Below are positions 36,160 to 46,085 of a stretch of DNA of 64,000 bases, in pieces. Both the position numbers and the translations under genes were made by a program. Location: assembly GCA_019056435.1 (NCBI GenBank), contig CP077641.1, forward strand, positions 3,100,001 through 3,164,000, given 5' to 3'. This DNA comes from Stutzerimonas stutzeri (GTDB taxonomy: Bacteria; Pseudomonadota; Gammaproteobacteria; Pseudomonadales; Pseudomonadaceae). The notes beneath the pieces are model-generated. The model was not told the origin of the DNA. It did no database searches and saw only the letters and a program-made list of their open reading frames with translations. The first letter of the stretch is position 1. Every line of letters starts with the position of its first letter.

Positions 36160-38986
36160 ATGGCCAGGAAGCAATGTCAAATCTGCGGCCAACCCGCCAC
36201 GGCGCGGGTGGAAGCCAATCTCAATGGTCGCCTCACCACCATGCTGTTGTGTGACGATCACTACCGCCAACTGGTGCGCCAGCAAAAACGCGCCATTTCC
36301 CCGCTGGAAGCACTTTTCGGCTCGCGCAGCGGCTTGTTCGAAGATTTTCTGGGCAGCGATTTCTTCCGCATCGGAGAAGAGCCGGCACCGGCTGTAGGCG
36401 ATGTCGATGCAGTGGTCGATGCGTCGTTTGGTGAACCAGCCTCCACAGCATCTGGCACGCCGCGCCGTCGCGGCAGCGGGTTGGCCAGCCGCATCAGCGA
36501 GCACTCCGAGGCCCTGTTGCAGGAAGCTGCCAAGCGTGCCGCGGACTTCGGTCGCTCCGAAGTCGATACGGAACACCTGCTGCTGGCGCTGGCCGACAGC
36601 GATGTGATCAAGACCATCCTGAGCCAGTTCAAGATCAAGGTCGACGACCTCAAACGCCAGATCGAAGCCGAAGCCAAGCGCGGCGACAAGCCGTTTGAAG
36701 GCGAGATCGGCGTGTCGCCACGGGTGAAGGATGCGCTCAGTCGCGCCTTCGTCGCCTCCAATGAACTAGGACATTCCTACGTCGGGCCCGAGCACTTCCT
36801 GATCGGTCTGGCCGAAGAGGGCGAGGGGCTGGCCGCCAACTTGCTGCGCCGCTACGGCCTAACGCCGCAGGCCCTGCGCCAGCAGGTAAACAAAGTGGTC
36901 GGCAAAGGTGCTGAGGATGGCCGCGCCGAGACGCCGACCAATACGCCGGAGCTCGACAAGTATTCGCGCGATCTCACCAAGATGGCCCATGCGGGCAAGC
37001 TGGACCCGGTCATCGGCCGCGCGCAGGAAATCGAAACCACCATCGAGGTGCTGGCGCGGCGCAAGAAGAACAACCCCGTATTGATCGGCGAGCCTGGTGT
37101 CGGCAAGACCGCCATCGTCGAAGGCTTGGCGCAGCGCATGGTGGCCGGCGAGGTACCCGAGACGCTGCGTGACAAGCGCCTGGTCGAGCTGAACATCAAT
37201 TCCATGGTGGCCGGCGCGAAGTACCGTGGCGAGTTCGAGGAACGTGTGCAGAAGGTGCTGAAGGAGATCTCCGAGCACCAGGGGGAGATGATTCTCTTCA
37301 TCGACGAGGTGCACACCATTGTGGGCGCCGGCCAGGGCGGTGGCGAAGGCGGGTTGGATGTGGCCAACGTCTTCAAGCCGATGATGGCGCGCGGTGAGCT
37401 GAACCTGATCGGCGCTACGACGCTCAACGAGTACCAGAAGTACATCGAGAAGGACGCCGCGCTGGAGCGGCGCTTCCAGCCGGTCATGGTGCCAGAGCCA
37501 ACGGTGGCGCAGACCATCATGATCCTGCGCGGCCTGCGCGATACCTTCGAAGTACACCACAAGGTCAGCATCACCGAGGACGCAATCATCGCGGCCGCCG
37601 AGCTGTCCGATCGCTACGTCACCGCGCGCTTTTTGCCGGACAAGGCCATCGATCTGCTCGATCAGGCTGCCGCCCGCGTGAAGCTGTCGGCGACGGCCCG
37701 CCCCGTTGCGGTGCAGGAGTTGGAGGCCGAACTGCACCAGTTGCGCCGAGAGCAGGACTACCTGGCCCCGCAAGCAATACGACAACGCGGCGGAGGTCGG
37801 CAAGCGCATTGAAGCCAAAGAGGCCGAACTCAAGACGCAGGTCGACGACTGGGAGCGCGAGCGGGCTCGGGCAGCGCCGAAGTCAAGGCGGAACACGTGG
37901 CGCAGATCGTCTCGCGCCTGACCGGCATCCCGGTCAATGAGCTGACGGTGGAGGAGCGCGAGAAGCTGCTGCACCTGGAGGAGCGTCTGCACGAGCGCCT
38001 GGTGGGGCAGGACGAGGCGGTACGGGCGGTAGCGGATGCGGTGCGGTTGTCGCGCGCGGGTCTGCGCGAAGGCAGCAAGCCCGTGGCCACGTTCCTGTTC
38101 CTGGGTCCCACCGGCGTGGGCAAGACCGAACTCGCCAAGGCGCTGGCCGAATCCGTCTACGGCAACGAGGGCGCCCTGTTGCGCATCGACATGTCGGAGT
38201 ACGGCGAGCGTCATACCGTGGCGCGGCTGGTGGGCGCTCCGCCGGGCTACGTCGGCTATGACGAAGGCGGCCAACTCACGGAGAAGGTCCGTCGCAAGCC
38301 CTACAGCGTGCTGCTGCTCGACGAGATCGAGAAGGCCCACCCCGACGTCTACAACATCCTGCTGCAGGTGTTCGACGACGGGCGGCTCACCGACGGCAAG
38401 GGTCGCGTGGTGGACTTCACCAACACCATCATCATCGCCACCTCCAACCTGGGATCCGACATCATTCAGCGCCGGCTGAAGGCGCGCGGAGCGGCCGGCG
38501 AGGAGTACGAGAAGACCAAGGCAGAGGTGATGGACGTGCTGCGCGGGCACTTCCGCCCCGAGTTCCTCAACCGCATCGACGAGCTCATCGTCTTCCATGC
38601 GCTGGGCAGGGAGGAGATCCGCCACATCGTCGGCCTGCAACTCGATCGCGTGGCCCGCAATGCCGCGAGCCAGGGGGTGACCCTGACGTTCGATGGGACG
38701 CTGGTCGATCACTTCGCGGAAGAAGGTTACAAGCCCGAATTCGGTGCCCGCGAGCTCAAACGGCTGATTCGCAGCGAGCTGGAAACGGCACTGGCGCGGG
38801 AGATGCTGGGCGGCGGCGTCGGCAAGGGCGATCACGCCCGTGCACGTTGGGACGACAAGGCGGAGCGGGTCGCGTTTGACCGCAAGCAACCCGTTCCGGC
38901 CAGCGACGAAGCACCCCCTGAATCTGCGCAACCGCCGGGCCCGCCCAAGGAGTCGAGCAAGGGGCGCGCAAGAAGAGGTCCGATAG
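36160..38986 (+). CDS. clpG: ClpG/ClpK-type stand-alone AAA+ disaggregase (frameshifted)
   Basis: About 945 residues. The unusual N-terminal extension starts with a zinc-finger-like [18 protein letters not shown] and continues with [20 protein letters not shown]. Then come a Clp N domain ([20 protein letters not shown]), AAA-1 with [20 protein letters not shown] and [14 protein letters not shown], a middle domain, and AAA-2 with [19 protein letters not shown] and [20 protein letters not shown]. This layout is ClpG/ClpK, a transferable disaggregase that confers strong heat tolerance. One-base breaks lie near 37766-37769 and 37863-37865. A third at 38961-38964 would give the normal end at 38986; otherwise the frame runs to 39105. 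A decayed sHsp20 precedes it. Confidence 0.88.
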
Positions 38987-39109
38987 TGGCAAGGCATGAC
39001 GCACGGGGCCGCCCTAATCCTGAAAATGGGAGACGGGCAGCCCGTCCATCCAAGTGCGACGTCCCTGCGCGCGCGTGGTGGAGTACGCGCGACCTCCTGT
39101 CGTGACGAA

Positions 39110-39226
39110 TTGGTGGGCTGCCGACATCGCCCGCGAAATGACCACGTGCTTCGGCATGGACGAAGGCCTGGGCTGGTGCAAGAGGCGCAGCGACCGCGGT
39201 TTCTCGTAGGAGTGGCCTGTTTCTGA
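39110..39226 (+). pseudogene. remnant of an FtsH-type metalloprotease C-terminus
   Basis: One frame reads ADIAREMTTCFGMDEGLGW and the next continues VQEAQRPRFLVGVACF. FtsH proteins have a matching stretch after the protease motif (roughly DIAR-MVT-FGMDEGLG--YE--RPRFL). Stress-tolerance loci often carry an ftsH copy after clpG/clpK, so this is best read as its leftover. Everything upstream of this stretch is gone. The call rests on a short match. Confidence 0.5.
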
Positions 39227-39237
39227 AGGAGTGGCGC

Positions 39238-39708
39238 ATGAGCAACAGCAATCAGACCGGGACGACACTCGAACGACTCCGCCGTGACTGGGCGGTGATG
39301 ACGTTTTACGAACGCTTCGAGCAGGCCGTCGCGATCATCCTTTCAGCGGTGATCGCGGTAATTATCGTGGTGTCCCTCGTGCAGCTGATCCAAATTGTCT
39401 TCAGCCTGCTGATCATCGATGCATTCAATCCGCTCGACCACAAGATCTTCCAGAGTGTGTTCGGCATGATCATGACGCTTCTGATCGCGATGGAATTCAA
39501 GCACTCCATCGTGCGCGTGGCCTTGCGCCGTGACAGCATCATTCAGGTCAAGACGGTCATCCTGATCGGGTTGATTGCACTGTCCCGCAAGTTCGTGATC
39601 CTCGATCCCGATGTCGATCCGGCCAAAGTCGCGGCGCTTGCTGGCGCCACCCTGGCTCTGGGGCTGACCTATTGGCTGTTGCGTGAGCGCGATGACCGAA
39701 TTGTCTAG
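39238..39708 (+). CDS. PsiE family phosphate-starvation-inducible membrane protein
   Basis: 156 residues with about four membrane segments: VAIILSAVIAVIIVVSLVQL, QIVFSLLIIDAFNPLDHKI, FQSVFGMIMTLLIAMEFKHS, then TVILIGLIALSRKFVILDPD and a final LALGLTYWLL. The sequence around EFKHSI and ALSRKFVILD is typical of PsiE. A GAAGGAG ribosome binding site lies 9 nt upstream of the ATG. PsiE is a regular member of the transmissible locus of stress tolerance, next to kefB/kefC, as here. Its function is not established. Confidence 0.9.
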   Translation: MSNSNQTGTTLERLRRDWAVMTFYERFEQAVAIILSAVIAVIIVVSLVQLIQIVFSLLIIDAFNPLDHKIFQSVFGMIMTLLIAMEFKHSIVRVALRRDSIIQVKTVILIGLIALSRKFVILDPDVDPAKVAALAGATLALGLTYWLLRERDDRIV

Positions 39709-39729
39709 GACGCCGTGCCTGACGGCGAA

Positions 39730-40015
39730 TGGCCCAGGCGACAAACGTCGAGTCTGGCCACGGCATCGCTTGAGCGTCCGCCTACAGGCAGTGCTACCGG
39801 TTTGCACTTCGACCGGTATCGTCGCACTCGCCGGCGGCCTTTTACTTGGCGAAAGGGGGCTCTGGGGCGCCCTGCGAGCAAGTCTATTCGTCGTGTTATT
39901 CGAACCGGCGGCAGCTGCACCGCTGACGCTGAATTTGTATGGCGCACGTGCCATCCGGTCGGGTGAAGCACCCGAAATCGAGGGTGTACGAACGTTTACC
40001 TGTAACCGCTCCTGA
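39730..40015 (+). pseudogene. possible remnant of a MnhG/PhaG-like cation antiporter subunit
   Basis: The frame encodes WPRHRLSVRLQAV, then GIVALAGGLLLGERGLWGAL and FVVLFEPAAAAPLTLNLYGA. The order of a loop like R-LP-(F)YTRLHA and two hydrophobic helices resembles MnhG/PhaG. No start codon with a ribosome binding site is evident and the N-terminal helix is missing. The assignment is weak, and the stretch could be unrelated coding sequence. Confidence 0.3.
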
Positions 40016-40036
40016 CATGGGCTGAGGGTCAAGGCT

Positions 40037-41819
40037 ATGGCCGCTGAAGGCAACGCAGGACAATTATTGAGTGTCATTACGTTGCTTGCCGCCGCCGTGG
40101 TGGCAGTGCCGCTGCTCAAACGCATCGGGTTCGGCTCGGTGCTGGGTTACCTGGCGGCGGGGATGATGATCGGTCCCTTCGGACTGCAACTGATCCATGA
40201 CCCCCACACCATCATTCAGGTGGGCGAGTTGGGTGTGGTGATGTTTCTTTTTGTGATTGGACTGGAGCTGAAACCCTCACATCTATGGGGATTGCGTGGG
40301 CAGATCTTTGGGCTGGGCAGCCTGCAGGTGGTGGTCTGTGCTTTTCTGCTCACCTTCGTCGGCATGGCCTTTGGTTTCCCCTGGCAGGTGTCGTTTGTGT
40401 GCGCGGCCGGTTTTGTACTCACATCCACGGCCTTGGTTATGCAAGTCCTCTCGGAGCGCGGTGACATAACCGAGCCGAGGGGCCAGCGCATCGTGTCCAT
40501 CTTGCTGTTTGAAGACCTGTTGATCGTGCCGTTACTGGCGGTGGTGGCTTTTCTGGCGCCCACTGAAGTGGTGCAGGAATCCACTTCACCCCTTTGGCAG
40601 CGTATAGGTATTGCCGCCCTGTCTTTGGGCGCACTGGCTGCCATCGGATTGTGGCTGCTCAATCCCTTGTTTCGGGTATTGGCTCAAGCCAAAGCGCGCG
40701 AGGTGATGACCGCCGCCGCGCTGCTGGTGGTGCTGGGCGCAGCGCTGCTGATGGAAATCGGCGGGCTTTCAATGGCGATGGGGGCGTTCGTTGCCGGCGT
40801 GCTGCTGTCGGAATCCACATTTCGCCACCAGTTGGAGGCCGACATAGAGCCGTTTCGCGGACTGCTGCTGGGGCTGTTTTTCCTCGGCGTCGGCATGGCC
40901 TTGGATCTGCACGTGGTGGCCACGAACTGGATGCTCATCACCTCTGGTCTGCTGGCGCTGATGCTGGTCAAGGCGCTGTGTATTTATGGCGTCGCGCGCC
41001 TCGCGAAGAGCTCCCATGGCGATGCGCTGGATCGCGCCGTGCTTATGGCGCAGGGTGGTGAATTTGCTTTTGTGCTGTTTGCCGAGGCGCTCAAGCTCAG
41101 GGTCATCAGCCCCGAAGTCAACGCCAATATGACGGCTATCGTGGTGCTCTCCATGGGCATTACGCCGGTGACCTTATTGCTGTACAAACGGTTTGCGCGC
41201 GCGCAAAGCGTTTCGATGGACGGCGTGGAGCCCGCACATAATCTGCAAGGCAATGTACTCATCATTGGTTTTGGCCGCGTGGGTCAGATTGCCTGCCAGG
41301 CACCGCTCGCTCAGGGAGCGAAACTTTCCATTATCGAAATAGATCCAGAGGTGATCCGTGCCGTGGAGCCCTATGGTTTCAAGGCCTATTACGGTGATGG
41401 TGCCCGCCATGAAATATTGCATGCTGCCGGCGCCCATAACGCCCGCACCATCATCGTTTGTGTAAATGACAAAAAAAGCCGCGACACGCATCGTCGAAAG
41501 TACGCGGCACTACTGCCCGCAGGTGAAGTTGCTGGTGCGTGCCTTTGACCGCGAACACGCACTGGAGCTTGTCAAGCATGACGCCGACTACATAGTGCGG
41601 GAAACCTTTGAGTCGGCCCTGTTGCTCGGCCGTCAGGCCGTGCTGACGCTGGGGGCGTCGGAACTCGAAGCCGACGCGGTGACCGACGAAGTGCGCAAAC
41701 GCGATGCCGAACGTTTTGCCCTGGAAACAGCGGGCGGTCTGTTTGCCGGGCGAGCGCTGGTACTGGGAAACATCGAGCGTATCGAACCGCCGAACCAGGA
41801 AGCGCGGGCCCCCCAGTGA
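40037..41819 (+). CDS. KefB/KefC-type monovalent cation:proton antiporter (frameshifted)
   Basis: About 593 residues after removing one A from the A run at 41471-41477. The N-terminal exchanger domain has about twelve helices, with GSVLGYLAAGMMIGPFGLQL, VVMFLFVIGLELKPSHLW and LGVGMALDLHV. The C-terminal TrkA-N Rossmann domain begins NVLIIGFGRVGQIACQAPLA and has IEIDPEVIRAVEPYGFKAYY. Kef systems release potassium and acidify the cytoplasm under electrophile stress, gated by glutathione adducts. Its place after psiE is that of the kef gene in the stress-tolerance locus. No separate KefF/KefG partner is seen. Confidence 0.9.
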
Positions 41820-42039
41820 GCATTCATTCGGGATCGTATGGGGCTGTCGCCATCGACCGTCTCGCTCTGTATCGCTGCCTTGCAGCTGGGGCAACGGGTG
41901 ACCTCGCAACGCATCGTCTCTGGACCACTACAAACGCCCTGCGCGAAGTTCCAGGTGGCCTTGATAACGCTGATTTGATATCCGCTTGCAAGGATTTCTC
42001 TCAGCTCCTCTACATCTTTTGAAATAGGTAGGAGGGCGC

Positions 42040-43008
42040 ATGTTCACTCCGAATTCCATTCCCTATCAGCAACAACCTGGCTTTCAGCGCACATACCGCC
42101 AAGGCCGCCTGACCCTGGGTCTTTTCTTCCCCCCTCGAAGCCTTTGCCGGTGATACGCCGAGCATGCTCGACCAGGCGAGCCTGGCCCAACGTGCCGACA
42201 AGCTGGGTTTCTCTGCTCTCTGTTTCGCGACGTGCCGTTACGTGACCCCAGTTTCGGCGATTCGGGTCAGGTCTTCGATCCTTGGGTCTACCTGGGTTTT
42301 ATGGCGGCACACACACGCACGATTGCGCTGGGTACCGCCTCGATCATCCTGCCAATCCGCAATCCCCTGCATACCGCCAAGGCCGCAACCAGTGTCGATC
42401 AGCTCAGCGGTGGCCGCCTGTTACTCGGTGTGGCTTCTGGTGACCGGCCGGTGGAGTTCCCCGCATTCGGTGTCGACCCCGAGCAACGCGACAGCCTGTT
42501 CCGCGAATACCTCGCAGTATTTCGCGAGGTCCAGCGCAGTAGTTTCGTGCCTTTGACCTGGTCCGGCGGCACGCTTGAAGGGGCAGATCTGATTCCCAAG
42601 CCGACCACGGCGGAAATACCTTTCTTTGTGACCGGCCATAGCCGCCAGACGTTGGATTGGATCGCCCGCTACAGTCATGGCTGGATCAGTTATCCGCGCA
42701 CACCAAAGACTCAGCAACTGATTGTCGAGAGTTGGCGCACTGCGGTTCGTGCCGAATGTGGTGAGCTGTTCAAACCCTTCACTCAGTCGCTATACGTCGA
42801 CCTGACAGATAATCCGCAGACACCACCTCGCCCCATCCACCTGGGCTATCAATTAGGGCGATATCACCTGATCGCGCTGCTGGAAAGCTTGCAGGAGATT
42901 GGGGTTAACCATGTGATCATCAATTTGAAATATGGCCAACGCCCTGCGGGCGAGGTCATTGAGGAGCTCGGTCAGTTCGTTTTACCTAACTTCGTCCTGT
43001 CAACATGA
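42040..43008 (+). CDS. LLM class flavin-dependent oxidoreductase (two frameshifts)
   Basis: About 322 residues from the ATG at 42040 (TAGGAGGG upstream). It starts MFTPNSIPYQQQPGFQRTYR, then after correction of the C run 42129-42134 LEAFAGDTPSMLDQASLAQR, and after one base near 42225 FRDVPLRDPSFGDSGQVFDP. The bacterial-luciferase fold is shown by LGTASIILPIRNPLHTAKAA, DQLSGGRLLLGVASGDRPVE and SLQEIGVNHVIINLKYG. Such enzymes use FMNH2 from a partner reductase to oxygenate a substrate; none can be named, and no reductase gene is adjacent. It is convergent with the mevalonate operon. Confidence 0.82.
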
Positions 43009-43150
43009 GCGACATGGTTCGGGGACCATCAGGCGCTCCGCTCGTAGGCTCTGCCCGCTAAGGGCGTCCCGCTTGCGCTTCGCCATGAAGCTTGGTCGCA
43101 ATCACGGCTCCCTGAACGTCGGCACGCCGCTGAGTATGCATCGGACACAC

Positions 43151-43173
43151 GCTGGCTGGATCATCCAGCCAGC
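43151..43173. terminator. bidirectional terminator-like hairpin
   Basis: GCTGGCTGGAT / ATCCAGCCAGC form a perfect 11-bp inverted repeat around a single C. It lies between the convergent LLM oxidoreductase and TctA-like genes. No T run follows on either strand, so it may only slow polymerase or protect 3' ends. Confidence 0.5.
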
Positions 43174-43190
43174 AGCGTGCAGCCGTTTTG

Positions 43191-44577
43191 TCATCCACCC
43201 AGTGCAAGCAGAGCCGGGACGGTGAGCACGGCGGTGTAAAAGCCCATGAACTGCACGCCGATGTTGAAACCGACGAAGCGTGACAGCAAACCGCCGAGCA
43301 GCCCCACGGTGAGTATGACCATCAGGCCAAGTAATCCGCCTTCCCAGATGCCGATTACCAGGATCAGCCCAACGAAGGTCGCAATAACCGCTTCGTGGCT
43401 CACCTTGCGAGATACAAAGGATGCAGCACGGTGAGCGAAGTTCATCGAGAACGGGTAAGCAATCAGGATAGCGATGATCACTGCCAGCATGCCGTAGCCA
43501 AAAAAATTCCCAGGTGCTCAGCAAGGTGTGAAGGTTGTTGATCTCGCCGGTCGCGCTGTCTACGGAAAAGCGCGGCGGTGCATTGAACAAAGGGGCCGCT
43601 GGGCCCGCGGCGACCGGACTTAGCGGCAGGCCAAAGGCAATCAACGGAATTAACGCCTCGGCGATGTAGGTCGCCTCGGTGACGCCGTTGCGCGCCGTGA
43701 TGACCGTTGTGAGGCGGTGGTAGGCGTGCTTGATCCGCGCACCGACTACCTCACCGAGTATCACCGTCATCGCGACCGGGCTGAACACGAAAGTCGCGCT
43801 CGAAACGGCCGCGGTGGCTAGAGTCATGCGCGTCTGGCGCTTGTCCAGGACCTTGAGCGGGTTGGGAAAATAGCCACCCCAGCTTTTCACATCGGGCGAT
43901 AGCGAAAATACGCGGACGTCATCTCGCTTCATGCGGGTCCGTTCACCCGGCGACATGAGTGCGAACAGCGAAGCTATAAGCGGGCCAATCGCGATGCCGA
44001 GGAAGTAGCTCACGCCCAGTTTCACGCCGTGCTGAGCGGTCAGGGTCTGTAGCGCGACGATTACCAGAACGAAGGGCAACAGGGTCAGCACCGAGGCCCA
44101 GCGACCCGCCGAAAAGTAGGCGATCAAAAATGCAGCGCAAAGAAACACCCAAGGCGCGAATTCCTTGATGACATCACCGAATGGTGCAAGCAGCAGGGCA
44201 AACAGCACCGACAGCGGCACGGCGACGAGCGCGGCGATGGCGCCACCGGAGATCATCTTACGGAGCGCGATGTGAGGAACGCCGAGTTTGCGCAGATAGT
44301 TGGCTTCGGCCATCAAGGGCGTCGCCATGGTGTCGCCCGGAATGCCGAGCAGGGCAGTCGGAACTGCGTGCGTCATATGCTTGGCTACGGCGCCGGCCAG
44401 GAAGAAGGTGAACACGCCTTCGGGCGGAACACCGAGCAGCACCACCAGCAGGGTCAGCGGTGCAAGGGTGGTGGTTTCGTCGCTACCGGATATCAGGCCA
44501 ATCGCAGCGAAGATTACGGCGCCGATGACCCCCATGCCGAAGGCCACGAGAAGGTGATTGAGTAAGGCTTCCATCAT
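43191..44577 (-). CDS. TctA-like permease of the mevalonate operon (frameshifted)
   Basis: About 462 residues with about eleven helices. It starts MMEALLNHLLVAFGMGVIGA. Family motifs are GSDETTTLAPLTLLVVLLGV, AVPTALLGIPGDTMATPLMA and ARNGVTEATYIAEALIPLIA. One base too many in the plus-strand A run 43500-43506 breaks the frame after STWEFF; the true end is VPALLALGG at 43191. It is related to TctA but differs from the classical protein at 29-31 kb. It is translationally coupled to the small membrane protein (4-nt overlap) and lies downstream of mvaA and mvaB, so mevalonate uptake is the obvious guess. Confidence 0.8.
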
Positions 44578-45053
44578 GCACGCCCTCCACTCAAGCCAGC
44601 TTGTGCCGGGCCCAGCTCGATGGGGCTGGGGGCTCGAGAAGCGCGGCGGATTTCCGCAGCCTCGGCGTCGCGGAACAGGTCATACAGGGCCAGTTCCCGT
44701 AGTTCCGACACCACCTCTGCAGGCAGCTCATCGAGCTTTCCGAGGGTGCCATGCTCTGCAGTCAGGTCGCCAAGCACTGCTTCGCGGAACGTGGGATCGA
44801 CCAGGTCCTCGACGACATCGCGCTTGGGCTTGAACAGCGTGGCGCTGATCAAGCCTCCACCGAGGCAGCCTAAAATGCCGGTCAGCATGGCATAGGCGCG
44901 GGCCATCTGGGCCGACTCGACGACACCAAGGAGCAAGTGCTGCGCGAGATAGAAGGTGCCAAGACTGACGCATGCCCCGATGATGATGGAGATGATCAGG
45001 TGATTGCTGTCGACGGTGTCTCCCCACACCTCGTAGAACTCAGGCTTCTTCAT
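44574..45053 (-). CDS. small membrane protein partner of the TctA-like permease
   Basis: 159 residues from the ATG at 45053 (GGAGGC upstream). After MKKPEFYEVWGDTVDSNHLI it has two hydrophobic helices (about residues 20-42, SIIIGACVSLGTFYLAQHLL, and 52-75, AMLTGILGCLGGGLISATLF). A charged cytoplasmic tail follows, with DVVEDLVDPTFREAVLGDLT. It does not look like TctB, which has four helices. Its stop overlaps the permease start. I do not recognise a named family. The position suggests an accessory subunit that replaces TctB. Confidence 0.7.
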   Translation of the reverse strand: MKKPEFYEVWGDTVDSNHLIISIIIGACVSLGTFYLAQHLLLGVVESAQMARAYAMLTGILGCLGGGLISATLFKPKRDVVEDLVDPTFREAVLGDLTAEHGTLGKLDELPAEVVSELRELALYDLFRDAEAAEIRRASRAPSPIELGPAQAGLSGGRA

Positions 45054-45161
45054 GGCAGTGCCTCCTGCCTGATGACACAAGGGCACCGGATTTGCTCGGT
45101 TGGTATTCCATGATGTTCTCCTGCCCTAAGGGCTCTTGTTGTTATCGAGAAAAAGCGTCAG

Positions 45162-46085
45162 TCAGGACATGCGCTGGCCCATGCGCCCGCGTCTGGCAAT
45201 GATTGCCCGTGCCGCACGCGAAGCCGTGGGGCGATCCAGCTCTTGGTCGATGAAGCTACCCGCATCGACCAGGGCTTCGAGCTTTACGCCGGTCCGCATA
45301 CCCAGTTCACCAAGTAGGTAAACAACATCTTCGGTCGCGACATTACCGGTTGCGCCTGGCGAATAGGGGCAGCCGCCAAGGCCGGATACGGAGCTGTCGA
45401 AAACCCGAACCCCGCCTTCGAGTGCGGCGTAAAGATTGGCGATCGCCATGCCATAGGTGTCGTGAAAGTGGCCCGCAAGAGCAGTTACAGGCATCTCGCT
45501 GGCGCAGGCTTCGATTAGGGCCTTCGTTTTTCTAGGCGTGCCAGTACCGACCGTGTCACCGAGACTGACCTCATAGCACCCCATCCTGTAGAGCGAGCTA
45601 CTGACCCGAACTACATCTGCGAGCGCAACGTCGCCGGTGAAGGGGCAGCCCAGCGCGCAGGAGACATAGCCGCGCACCTCGACGCCCGCTGCCTGGGCTT
45701 TGCTTAGCACCTGTGCAAACCGTTCCAAACTCTCGGCGATGGAGCAGTTTATGTTTCGTTGCGAGAAAGCTTCCGAGGCTGCTGCAAAGACCGCGACCTC
45801 ACGGCAGCCGCTCTCCAGTGCCAAATCCAGACCTCTTTCGTTGGGTACCAGCGCGCTGTAGACCACCCCGGGTAACGGGGCTAGGCAGCGCATGAGCTGG
45901 TCGCAACCTGCCATCTGGGGGACCCACCGAGGCGAAACGAACGCACCGACCTCAAGGTGGCGCAGGCCAGCGGCAACAAGCCGCTCGATCAGTCCAATGC
46001 GCGTCTCGACAGGCAATACGCGCGGCTCGTTCTGTAAGCCGTCGCGCGGGCCAACCTCAACCAGCCTGACCGCATCGCCACTCAT
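45162..46085 (-). CDS. mvaB: hydroxymethylglutaryl-CoA lyase
   Basis: 307 residues. The TIM barrel begins [15 protein letters not shown], with the catalytic [15 protein letters not shown]-type sequence and [16 protein letters not shown] follow. Metal-binding histidines are in [12 protein letters not shown]. The signature loop is [20 protein letters not shown], with the catalytic cysteine and the ATEDV segment. The enzyme splits HMG-CoA to acetoacetate and acetyl-CoA. Its start overlaps the mvaA stop by 4 nt, the same mvaA-mvaB order as in the Pseudomonas mevalonii operon, where the pair degrades mevalonate. The frame is intact. Confidence 0.95.
   Translation of the reverse strand: MSGDAVRLVEVGPRDGLQNEPRVLPVETRIGLIERLVAAGLRHLEVGAFVSPRWVPQMAGCDQLMRCLAPLPGVVYSALVPNERGLDLALESGCREVAVFAAASEAFSQRNINCSIAESLERFAQVLSKAQAAGVEVRGYVSCALGCPFTGDVALADVVRVSSSLYRMGCYEVSLGDTVGTGTPRKTKALIEACASEMPVTALAGHFHDTYGMAIANLYAALEGGVRVFDSSVSGLGGCPYSPGATGNVATEDVVYLLGELGMRTGVKLEALVDAGSFIDQELDRPTASRAARAIIARRGRMGQRMS

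Noticed and set aside
36859-38997. 712-codon minus-strand open frame opposite clpG
   Set aside because: It lies opposite both AAA+ modules with clear Walker motifs and spans a clpG frameshift; its translation is compositionally odd and matches nothing.
43102-43190. extended C-terminus of the TctA-like permease in the uncorrected frame
   Set aside because: After the A run at 43500-43506 that frame loses hydrophobic character, while the other frame continues four clean membrane helices and ends at 43191.
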